Shown: positions 1-6,959 of the stretch, one piece after another
Layout: each line of letters begins with the position of its first letter
How positions within the stretch are numbered: the stretch's first letter is position 1
Assembly (NCBI RefSeq): GCF_014199295.1
Contig: NZ_JACIJH010000008.1
Span: 62,001-126,000 of the forward strand
Length of the DNA: 64,000 nucleotides
Origin: Sphingopyxis panaciterrulae
GTDB lineage: Bacteria; Pseudomonadota; Alphaproteobacteria; Sphingomonadales; Sphingomonadaceae
Direction: 5' to 3'
Notes under the pieces: model-generated
Told to the model about the DNA's origin: nothing
Seen by the model: the letters and a program-made list of their open reading frames with translations, nothing else
Databases searched by the model: none
Made by a program: the position numbers and the translations under genes

Positions 1-716
1 AGGTGGCGGGGCGCCTCGCGCGCGATGTTGGACACAAGGTCATCAGCCATGAGACCATCTACCGCTTCGTCCATGCCCAGTTGAAGCGCAGCAACGACCG
101 GCGCTGGCGCTTCTATCTCCCACGCGCCAAGTATAAGCGCGGATGGCGCACCAAGGGCGGATGGCCCCGGCAGACGGGCAAAAGGTCGATCCATGACCGG
201 CCCGCGATCATCGCCACCCGTACGCAGGCAGGCCATTGGGAGGCCGATGCCATGCTCTTCTCGATCACAGGACAGGCGGTCCTTATCGCGCATGAGCGCC
301 ACTCCAGGCTGACCATCGCCCTCCGGCAGAACAGCCTCAAGGCCGATCCCGTCGCTGCCGCTCTTGTCCACATGCTGGGGCCCATGCCAGCAGCGCTACG
401 GCGTTCGATCACCTTCGACAATGGAACCGAGTTCAATCGCCATCAGCGCATCGCCAACCAACTCGAACTCGATGCCTACTTCTGCGACCCTCGCGCCCCA
501 TGGCAGAAGGGCGGCGTCGAAAACGCCATCGGCAGGCTACGCCGAAACCTCCCCCGAAAAACCAACCTCGACGACTTGCCTCCCAAAGCCATCGACACCA
601 TCATCAAAAACTACAACAACACACCCAGAAAATGCCTCGGCTTCCTTACTCCAGCCGAAACCTTCAGACCGTTGCACTTCAAATGTGAATCCACACCCGG
701 ATCAAGTCCGGGGTGA
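1..716 (+). CDS. IS30-family transposase, C-terminal part (5' end outside window)
   Basis: The frame is open to the left edge, so the N-terminal helix-turn-helix is missing. About 237 residues remain and hold the DDE catalytic core typical of IS30 transposases: HWEADAM (first Asp), TFDNGTEF (second Asp), and PWQKGGVENAIGRLRR (catalytic Glu). It would catalyse cut/copy transposition of its element. The last residues, reading TPGSSPG, are encoded by a palindromic intergenic repeat rather than by recognisable IS30 sequence, so the native C-terminus or the end of the element may lie slightly upstream. It sits directly before the housekeeping gene infA. Confidence 0.85.
   Translation, partial: VAGRLARDVGHKVISHETIYRFVHAQLKRSNDRRWRFYLPRAKYKRGWRTKGGWPRQTGKRSIHDRPAIIATRTQAGHWEADAMLFSITGQAVLIAHERHSRLTIALRQNSLKADPVAAALVHMLGPMPAALRRSITFDNGTEFNRHQRIANQLELDAYFCDPRAPWQKGGVENAIGRLRRNLPRKTNLDDLPPKAIDTIIKNYNNTPRKCLGFLTPAETFRPLHFKCESTPGSSPG
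695..714. repeat. Short palindromic (REP-like) repeat at transposase 3' end
   Basis: ACCCGGA and TCCGGGGT flank a five-base loop, giving a small hairpin of the kind often scattered between genes in sphingomonads. The transposase stop codon lies inside it. Confidence 0.5.
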
Positions 717-798
717 CGAGAGGGGACACGAGTCCTGCACAACCAAACGGCGTCTCCCCCTTTCATGACAGATCGCTTTCCATTCCGCGCATTTGGAG

Positions 799-833
799 CT
801 ATGGGCGCGCATCCCATATTTTCGAGCCCATAG
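799..833 (+). promoter_or_regulatory. Hairpin in infA leader just before the ribosome binding site
   Basis: CTATGGGC (799-806) pairs with GCCCATAG (826-833). The right arm ends where the GAGGATAG ribosome binding site of infA begins, so the fold could affect IF-1 translation. This is seen in the sequence; its function is inference. Confidence 0.35.
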
Positions 834-840
834 AGGATAG

Positions 841-1059
841 ATGGCGAAGGAAGAACTTCTCGAAATGCGCGGCCAGGTGGTCGAGTTGCTGCCCAACGCG
901 ATGTTTCGCGTCAGACTGGAAAACGACCACGAGATTCTGGGCCACACGGCCGGCAAGATGCGCAAGAATCGCATCCGCGTGCTGGTGGGCGACGAGGTGC
1001 TCGTCGAACTCACCCCCTATGACCTGACCAAGGGTCGGATCACCTATCGCTTCAAGTGA
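841..1059 (+). CDS. infA: Translation initiation factor IF-1
   Basis: The 72-residue protein is a full-length S1/OB-fold IF-1, with the family signatures [18 protein letters not shown] and [17 protein letters not shown]. It binds the 30S ribosomal A site during initiation together with IF-2 and IF-3 in the cytoplasm. A GAGGATAG ribosome binding site touches the ATG. The stop codon overlaps the GTG start of maf, so the two are translationally coupled at the head of a four-gene housekeeping block. Confidence 0.97.
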   Translation: MAKEELLEMRGQVVELLPNAMFRVRLENDHEILGHTAGKMRKNRIRVLVGDEVLVELTPYDLTKGRITYRFK

Positions 1060-1646
1060 GCGGCGCGGCGACACCCCCCGCGCTGGTGCTTGCTTCGACC
1101 TCGCCGCGGCGGCGCGAATTGCTGGCGCGGATCGGCGTGACGCCGACGCGCATCGCCGCCCCCGATATCGACGAGACGCCGCTGAAAGGCGAATTGCCGC
1201 GCGCCTATGTCGCCCGGCTTGCCGAGGCCAAGGCGCGGGCCGTCGAACGCACGGGCAATGAGGTCGTTCTGGCGGGCGACACGACTGTCGCGGTCGGCCG
1301 CCGCATCCTCGAAAAGCCGGCCGACGAGGCCGATCTGCGCCGGATGCTCGGCCTGTTGTCGGGGCGGCGGCATCATGTCTTGTCGGGGGTCTGCGTCGTG
1401 GGCGCCGACGGGCGCCCGCGCGTGCGGGTCGCCGATACCGTCGTCGCCTTCAAGCGGCTCACCGATGCCGAGATCGACTGGTATGTCGAGAGCGGCGAGG
1501 GGATGGGCAAGGCGGGCGGCTATGCGATCCAGGGCCGCGCCGAAGTCTTCGTGCGTTTCCTGTCGGGCAGCCATTCGAACGTCGTCGGCCTGCCGATTTT
1601 CGAAACCCGCGCGCTGCTGAGCGCGGCCGGCGTGTCGCTTGGCTGA
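1056..1646 (+). CDS. maf: Maf family nucleoside triphosphate pyrophosphatase
   Basis: A 196-residue Maf/YhdE-type protein, which hydrolyses non-canonical or canonical nucleoside triphosphates to monophosphates. The N-terminal signature [12 protein letters not shown] (residues about 12-23), the LAGDTTV catalytic segment and the late [10 protein letters not shown] motif are all present. It starts at GTG 1056 inside the infA stop region and runs 8 bases into the next gene. The length is normal for the family. Confidence 0.93.
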   Translation: MSGAATPPALVLASTSPRRRELLARIGVTPTRIAAPDIDETPLKGELPRAYVARLAEAKARAVERTGNEVVLAGDTTVAVGRRILEKPADEADLRRMLGLLSGRRHHVLSGVCVVGADGRPRVRVADTVVAFKRLTDAEIDWYVESGEGMGKAGGYAIQGRAEVFVRFLSGSHSNVVGLPIFETRALLSAAGVSLG

Positions 1647-2607
1647 GTGGCTTATCGAAGCCGGGATCGGCGAAACGCGCGCGGCGCTGGTCGAGGCGGG
1701 GCGCATCGTCGAGGCGCGGATAGAACGCGAGGGCGAAGGGCCGCGGGTCGGCGCCGTGCTCGGGGCGCGGCTGGTCGAGCCGGGCCGGGTGCTTCTCGAC
1801 GCACCGGGCGAACCGATCGCGACCGTCGCGGCGCCGGGGCTGGCGCTGGGCGCGCGGCTGACCGTCGAGATCACCCGCATGGCGCTGCGCGAGCGCGGGC
1901 GCGACAAGCCGGCGCGGGCGCGGCTCGCCGAAGCGGACGCCGCGCTGGCGGGCGGGCCCGACCTCGCCGCGCGCATCGCGGCGAGCGGGGTGCCGGTGAC
2001 GGACCTGCGCATGGGGGATGCCGACCGGCTGGAGGCGGCGGGCTGGTCGGACCTGATCGACCATGTCCGTACCGGTCATTGGCCTTTCGCCGGCGGCGCG
2101 CTGTGGGTCGACGCGACACCGGCGATGCTGCTGATCGACATCGACGGCGAGGGCGATCCGCTCGCGCTCGCGAAGGCGGGGGCGGCGGCGGCGGTGCATG
2201 TCGTGCGCTGCTGCGACGTCGGCGGGTCGATCGGCATCGACTTTCCGTCGCTGCCGGGCCGGGCCGAACGGCAGGCGATCGACGCGCTGATCGACACGCT
2301 GCTGCCGCAGCCTTTCGAGCGCACCGCAGTCAACGGCTTCGGATTCCTCCAGATCGTGCGCCGCCGCGAACGGCCGTCGCTGATCGAGCAGGTGCGATTC
2401 GACCCCGTGGCGACCGATGCCGCGCTGCTGCTGCGCCAGGCCGAGCGCGCGGTCGGCACCGGCGCGCTGCAACTGACCGCGCGTCCGGCCGTTGTCGGTC
2501 ATATCGCGGCGCATCCCGGCTGGGTCGCCGAACTCGGCCGCCGCATCGGCCGGCCGGTCGAACTGGTCGGCGATGCGCAAATGAAAGGAGCCGGCCATGC
2601 CCAATAG
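1639..2607 (+). CDS. Ribonuclease E/G-like protein, short form
   Basis: A 322-residue protein with a TTG start (1639) overlapping the maf stop. It aligns by eye with the catalytic half of RNase E/G: GIDFPSL corresponds to the IDFIDM segment bearing the first catalytic Asp, and VNGFGFLQIVRRRERPSL to the VNGF...RKR segment. The Asp normally found a few residues before VNGF (E. coli D346 region) appears replaced, and the CPxC zinc-link motif used for tetramerisation is absent. It is shorter than RNase G (about 490 residues). It may be a reduced sphingomonad form with altered activity. Confidence 0.8.
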   Translation: MAEWLIEAGIGETRAALVEAGRIVEARIEREGEGPRVGAVLGARLVEPGRVLLDAPGEPIATVAAPGLALGARLTVEITRMALRERGRDKPARARLAEADAALAGGPDLAARIAASGVPVTDLRMGDADRLEAAGWSDLIDHVRTGHWPFAGGALWVDATPAMLLIDIDGEGDPLALAKAGAAAAVHVVRCCDVGGSIGIDFPSLPGRAERQAIDALIDTLLPQPFERTAVNGFGFLQIVRRRERPSLIEQVRFDPVATDAALLLRQAERAVGTGALQLTARPAVVGHIAAHPGWVAELGRRIGRPVELVGDAQMKGAGHAQ

Positions 2608-2791
2608 CGCCCCCGCGAGGCCGCGCCGCTGCCCGCTGTGCGGCAAGCCGCGCGACGAGCAATACAAGCCCTTCTGCAGCCGCGGCTGCCGCGACCGCGA
2701 CCTCAACCGCTGGTTCGACGAGGGCTATCGCGTGCCCGTCGACCAGCCGCCCGACGGCACCCTCGACGACGATCGTTTCGACGAGGGCTGA
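2597..2791 (+). CDS. yacG: DNA gyrase inhibitor YacG
   Basis: A 64-residue zinc protein with CPLCGKP (C-x2-C) and CSRGC (C-x3-C), then the invariant DLNRWFDEGYRVP segment. YacG binds the GyrB C-terminal domain and blocks DNA binding by gyrase in the cytoplasm. An AAAGGAG ribosome binding site lies 5-11 bases upstream and the start overlaps the end of the RNase E/G-like gene. It is the last gene of the infA block and is followed by tRNA-Phe. Confidence 0.95.
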   Translation: MPNSAPARPRRCPLCGKPRDEQYKPFCSRGCRDRDLNRWFDEGYRVPVDQPPDGTLDDDRFDEG

Positions 2792-2900
2792 CGCGCGAAA
2801 ACAGGTCCCGACCCTGGCGCGACAAAGCCACTGGACAGGACGAAACGCCCTGCCTATAGCCGCCGCTCGCCAGCAGGCCGATCGGCCTCGCGAAGCCCGT

Positions 2901-2976
2901 GCCCGGGTAGCTCAGTTGGTAGAGCATACGACTGAAAATCGTAGTGTCGGTGGTTCGATCCCGCCCCCGGGCACCA
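2901..2976 (+). tRNA. tRNA-Phe (GAA)
   Basis: The 76-nt tRNA has paired acceptor ends GCCCGGG/CCCGGGC, the D-loop GTAGCTCAGTTGGTAGAGC, anticodon loop CTGAAAA with anticodon GAA at 2934-2936, the T-loop GGTTCGATCC, and an encoded CCA end (2974-2976). Confidence 0.98.
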
Positions 2977-3058
2977 TTATCCCGCGCCTGATTCTTTCCG
3001 CGGCACGCGGAAGACCCGATCGTGGGTCGGGTGGGTAACCCTCTGTCTCTGTGGATTA

Positions 3059-4264
3059 TTACAACCCTGCGAAACTGTGCGTGGCCTCGAAACGGAGACC
3101 GAGGACGAAAGCGTCTGCCAGCGCGGGATCGGCGGCGGGGTTGCGGATATAGTGGGCGCTGGGCTGGACGGAGAGCCAGGGCGCGATCTGGGCGCGATAG
3201 CTGGCCTCGACGGCGATTTCGGCGGGGCCGGCCGCAGTCGCGCGCCGCCAACTGTCGGAGGGGAAGGCGGCGGCAAAGGCTATGCCGAATTCGTCTTCGG
3301 GGCGGCCGGGAACCCAGCCGCCGAACTTGAGGCCACCGCCGGCGAAGCGGTCGAACATGTTGAAGCGGTCGCTTGCCGTACCGAGCCTTGCGAAGGCGTC
3401 GATGCGGCGATCGTCGTGCGCGAGGAGGGGAAGCTCGGCGCGGACATAGGTGCCGGCATTGCCCTTGGCGCTGCCGCTGCCGTCGTTGCGATCGAATTGC
3501 GCGGTGTAGCGCCAATGGCCGAGGAGGAGCTTGCCTTGGCCGAGCGGCGCCTCGACCTCGCCGATGGCGAGCGCGCCGTCGCCGTGGCCCAGCCGGATCG
3601 CGGTGCGCGCGGGATGGTCGGGGTCGCCGGGGACGCCGTCGAGCAACGCGGCGCGGAGCGTCCATCCTTCGGCGGGCGCGATCGCGACGCGCACCGCGAG
3701 CGAGGTGGATGGGAAGATGGAGGGGCCGTTCCGGCCGCTCTGTGCGATATCGGTGCCGATGCCGTTCGGACTGCTGACGAAGAAGCCGGCGGTGTCCAGC
3801 GCGTCGAACTCGGAATTGAGGTCGTAGAGCCCGAGCTTGATCGAAGCCGCGTCGCCGATCTTCTGGTCGATCCACGCCTCGTAGAGCCGCAACGCGCGGA
3901 CGCCGGTTTCGATATTGCTGACCGCCTGGACGTCGCCGGCGAGATCGCTGATCGACCGACCGTTGTTATAGAGGCCGTAGACATGGAGCTGGGCGCCGGT
4001 CCAGCCCGCGATCCGTTCGAGATCGGCCTCGAGCACGAGGTCGAGGTTGTCGAGATAGCGCGCGCCGCGCCGCCGTCCGCCTGCGACATTGCCCATCACT
4101 TCGCCGGTATAGGTGATCTGGAGGAGCAAGGGGCCGTGCGTTTCCTCGATCTCGCCCGGCGCATGGACATGGCTGTGCGGGCGGTCGGCGGGAAGGGCGG
4201 GCTCGGCGGGCACCGCGTCCGCCGGCAGACCGGCAAGGCCGAGCGTGGCAGCGGCGAGCAGCAT
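3059..4264 (-). CDS. OprB-family carbohydrate-selective porin
   Basis: A 401-residue outer-membrane protein. Residues 1 to about 20 form a Sec signal peptide. The segments GEVMGNVAGG, YLDNLDLVLEADLERIAG and AWIDQKIGDAASIKLGLYDLNSEFDA are typical of OprB/LamB-like 16-strand porins for passive sugar uptake, and the C-terminal region is beta-strand-like. The start ATG (4264-4262) overlaps the TGA of the upstream porin by one base, so the two porins form a translationally coupled pair. The substrate cannot be read from sequence. Confidence 0.85.
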   Translation of the reverse strand: MLLAAATLGLAGLPADAVPAEPALPADRPHSHVHAPGEIEETHGPLLLQITYTGEVMGNVAGGRRRGARYLDNLDLVLEADLERIAGWTGAQLHVYGLYNNGRSISDLAGDVQAVSNIETGVRALRLYEAWIDQKIGDAASIKLGLYDLNSEFDALDTAGFFVSSPNGIGTDIAQSGRNGPSIFPSTSLAVRVAIAPAEGWTLRAALLDGVPGDPDHPARTAIRLGHGDGALAIGEVEAPLGQGKLLLGHWRYTAQFDRNDGSGSAKGNAGTYVRAELPLLAHDDRRIDAFARLGTASDRFNMFDRFAGGGLKFGGWVPGRPEDEFGIAFAAAFPSDSWRRATAAGPAEIAVEASYRAQIAPWLSVQPSAHYIRNPAADPALADAFVLGLRFEATHSFAGL

Positions 4265-5574
4265 CAGAAGCTCAGCATGAGGGCGAGGCGGATGCGGTCG
4301 AGCCACTCGGACGAGGCGAAGCTGCCCGCATAGAGGGGGTCGAGCGGCCGGTAGTGATACCAGAGCAGGTCGAGCTGCAGGTTGCGCGCCGGAACATGCG
4401 AGAGGCCGACGCCGTGGAGGCGGTAGTTGGTCGACAGGTCGATATTGTCGTGGCTGAAAGCCGCGAGCACCGAATCGACCTCGACCTCCGAATAATTATA
4501 GGACAGGCGCCAGTCGCCTGGCTCGGCGGTCCGTCCTGCGGCGAGTTCGAGGTTGAAGGCGGTGTCGCCTGACACGGCGGCGCCGAGATTCTTCACATAG
4601 TCGGCGGTGAAGCTGACCGGCCAGCGGGGCGACGGGCCGGCCCAGCCGAGGGTGCCGATCCCTTCGACCAGGTGGAAGTCGGAGAGGTAGCGGCCGCCCG
4701 AAAGGAGATTGCCGCGAAAATCGCCGGCGTCGGCGCCCGCGACCGACCCGAGCCGGTAGTGATAATAGCTGCCGGTGATCCCTGCCTTGAAATCGGAGGC
4801 GAGCGGGGCGGCGAGGGCGAGCTGGCCGCCGAGCATGTCGCTGTCGCGCGCCACGGCGGCCTCGTCGATCACGAAATAGATGCCGCGCGCGTCGAGCTTT
4901 GCGCCGCCGAGATCGGCGCCATAGGCGAGCGCCGCGCCCTGCGGGGAGACGTCGCCGTCCCACAGCATGTCGGTGCGCTGGAACACCTGGGGGAATTTGC
5001 CGGCATAGGCGGTGAAGCCGCCGTTCCTGTAGCGCACCCACGCCTGGTCGAGCGACACCGCGAAATCGTCGACGAAGCTGCCAAGGGTGACGTCGGTCGA
5101 GTTGGGATCGTCGGGGTCGCCGGTGGCGATCTGGGTGCCGACGGAGAAATGATCGTCGATCGCATAGCTCGCCCGAAGCCGCGCACGGACGGCCGAGCGC
5201 GACCGGTCGCGGCCCGGGACGAAATTCCATTCCTGCCGCACCCGCACGTCGCCGCTGACGTCGAGGCCGGGGATGCGGAACGCGCCATCGGCCTGCGGCG
5301 TTGCGTCGGCAAGCTGCGCCGGGGCCGGGGCAGCGCCCGGTACGGGAGGCGATGCCGGCACAGATGCTGCGACATCGGGGGGAGAGGGCGGCGCCGTCAC
5401 CGGTGCCTGTTCCAGCATCCGCGACTGCTTCGCGACCATCGCTTCGAGCTGATCGATGCGCGCCTGTTGTTCGGCGAGCCGGCGTTCGAGCGCTTCGAGC
5501 CGGTCTTCCTGCGCGTGGGCTGCGGGTACGAGGCTGAGCGCCGTTGCCGCTAGAAGCAGATGGCGAATTGGCAT
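4264..5574 (-). CDS. Putative outer-membrane porin with N-terminal coiled coil
   Basis: The 436-residue protein begins with signal peptide MPIRHLLLAATALSLVPAA. A heptad-rich segment of about residues 24-57 follows (EDRLEALERRLAEQQARI), then a Pro/Ala linker and a beta-barrel ending in Phe, as in Porin_5-type proteins. The chosen ATG (5574) has an AAGGGG ribosome binding site; a longer reading frame upstream has none. It is first in the two-porin operon. The coiled coil may contact peptidoglycan or form a periplasmic stalk, which is inference. Confidence 0.8.
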   Translation of the reverse strand: MPIRHLLLAATALSLVPAAHAQEDRLEALERRLAEQQARIDQLEAMVAKQSRMLEQAPVTAPPSPPDVAASVPASPPVPGAAPAPAQLADATPQADGAFRIPGLDVSGDVRVRQEWNFVPGRDRSRSAVRARLRASYAIDDHFSVGTQIATGDPDDPNSTDVTLGSFVDDFAVSLDQAWVRYRNGGFTAYAGKFPQVFQRTDMLWDGDVSPQGAALAYGADLGGAKLDARGIYFVIDEAAVARDSDMLGGQLALAAPLASDFKAGITGSYYHYRLGSVAGADAGDFRGNLLSGGRYLSDFHLVEGIGTLGWAGPSPRWPVSFTADYVKNLGAAVSGDTAFNLELAAGRTAEPGDWRLSYNYSEVEVDSVLAAFSHDNIDLSTNYRLHGVGLSHVPARNLQLDLLWYHYRPLDPLYAGSFASSEWLDRIRLALMLSF

Positions 5575-5694
5575 GATGAAGCATCCCCTTGCTTGATTTA
5601 TGGCGATGGAGCCGATGGCCGGCCCCCGCGCGGTCGTCACCCTAGCGCTGGAGACTGACGACAAACTGATAGCCGCGGATTCCGGCTGGCATCG

Positions 5695-6801
5695 TCAGGC
5701 ACTCCGCCCCTCCCGCGCCCTGGCGACCGGCCTGCGCCGTCGGAGCCAGAGCAGAAAGCCGGCGACGATCATGGTGATGAGCCAGAGGCCGATGGCGATG
5801 GAGAGGAGGCGCCCGATCAGCCCGCCGGCCTCTCCGGTGTGGATGGGGAACAGCGCGCTCATGAAGGCGCGGGCCGGTTCCGCTTCCGCGATCGGCCAGA
5901 CGCCGCGCAGCGTGCCGTCGTTCGCGTCGACGAGGACGATGCTGCCCCCATAGGCGCGGCGGATTTCGCCCGGCGCACGGACCAGAATGCGATAAGTCGC
6001 ATCCTCTCCCTCCGGCCAGGCGACATTGGTCAGGCTGCTGCCGGGAACGGCGGCGAGGGCTGCGCCGGCGGCAGCCGCGAAACCGATTGGCGGGCCGGCG
6101 GGCGGATTGGCGGGCAGGGAAACATCCTGCGTCCCGACCAGCGTTCCGACGCCTTGTTCGAATTTCAGCATGGTGCCGGTCGCGGCGATCGCGAAGGCCG
6201 GCAGCACCGCCCACAGACCCACCGCCCGGTGCCAGGAATAGAGCCGCGCGGCGGCGGGACCCTTGCGTATGGGAAGGAGCGCAGTCCGCCAGGTCCCGCG
6301 CCGCGGCCAGGCGGCGATCAGGCCCAGGAGAAGGTTGGAGCAGAGGAGGAGGCCGCTGATCGACACGATCCAACTGCCCCACGCGCCGAGCAGGTCGTGG
6401 TGGAAGCCGACGAGAAAGCTCATGATGCGGGTCTCGTCCTCGCGCGGCATATCGATGATCGTGCCATCGCCCGTGACGCGGACCGACCGGCTGTTGCCGG
6501 CGCCGTCCTCGAAATAGAGATTATAGCGATCGGGAAGGCCGGCGGTCGTCCAGATCCCCGTGGCCCTCGCGCCGCTTTCGGCTGGGGCGAGCGTGTTGAT
6601 TCGCCGTTCGATCGCGGCAAGGTCGGTCGGGCGATGCAGAGTCGAAAGCGACGCGTCGGCGATTTCCCAATGGAAAACGATCAGGATGCCGGTGGCCGCC
6701 TGAAGCAGCCAGAAGAGGGCGGCGCCGAGGCTCAGCCATCGGTGAATGGACAGAATCTTGCGGCGCAGCGTCGGGCGCCCCTGTTGGACCTTCGTGCTCA
6801 T
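5695..6801 (-). CDS. PepSY-associated transmembrane protein
   Basis: A 368-residue inner-membrane protein with four predicted helices: WLSLGAALFWLLQAATGILIVF, a segment around GSWIVSISGLLLCSNLLLG, LWAVLPAFAIAATG, and LLSIAIGLWLITMIVAGFLL. The HHDLLGAWG motif is characteristic of PepSY_TM proteins, which often accompany ferric-siderophore receptors and some of which reduce ferric complexes. The start at 6801 is the last ATG before the conserved RRKILSIHRWLSLG. It lies downstream of a TonB receptor, separated by a terminator, and has the AAAACATCCA-type motif just before its start. Confidence 0.85.
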   Translation of the reverse strand: MSTKVQQGRPTLRRKILSIHRWLSLGAALFWLLQAATGILIVFHWEIADASLSTLHRPTDLAAIERRINTLAPAESGARATGIWTTAGLPDRYNLYFEDGAGNSRSVRVTGDGTIIDMPREDETRIMSFLVGFHHDLLGAWGSWIVSISGLLLCSNLLLGLIAAWPRRGTWRTALLPIRKGPAAARLYSWHRAVGLWAVLPAFAIAATGTMLKFEQGVGTLVGTQDVSLPANPPAGPPIGFAAAAGAALAAVPGSSLTNVAWPEGEDATYRILVRAPGEIRRAYGGSIVLVDANDGTLRGVWPIAEAEPARAFMSALFPIHTGEAGGLIGRLLSIAIGLWLITMIVAGFLLWLRRRRPVARAREGRSA

Positions 6802-6832
6802 CCGACCGCATTGGCGTGTCCGGGAGGACCGA

Positions 6833-6847
6833 AAAACATCCACTTTG
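6833..6847 (-). promoter_or_regulatory. Candidate operator, AAAACATCCA-type, before the PepSY gene
   Basis: AAAACATCCACTTTG matches the copy at 9224-9238 at 14 of 15 positions. It lies about 32 bp upstream of the PepSY start, so it would overlap the core promoter or the early transcript. The neighbouring MocR-type regulator is the likely reader (inference). Confidence 0.45.
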
Positions 6848-6902
6848 TCGCCGGGCGAGGGGACCAACCGAGCGGGGCCGGTCAAACGCCTCGGCGATGC
6901 GC

Positions 6903-6937
6903 AAAAGAAAAGAGCCCGGCTGTTGCCAGCCGGGCTC
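6903..6937 (-). terminator. Rho-independent terminator of the TonB receptor gene
   Basis: On the minus strand GAGCCCGGCT and AGCCGGGCTC form a perfect 10-bp stem with a six-base loop, followed by TTTTCTTTT. It lies 23 bp after the receptor stop codon and separates the receptor from the PepSY gene. Confidence 0.9.
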
Positions 6938-6959
6938 CTGGAAGCAAGCGAGTGGCGGG

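Noticed and set aside
3026..3036. A GGGTAACCC sequence resembling the TTACCC box
   Set aside because: It is a single site with no partner at about 20 bp, and lies downstream of the porin and tRNA rather than before a gene start.
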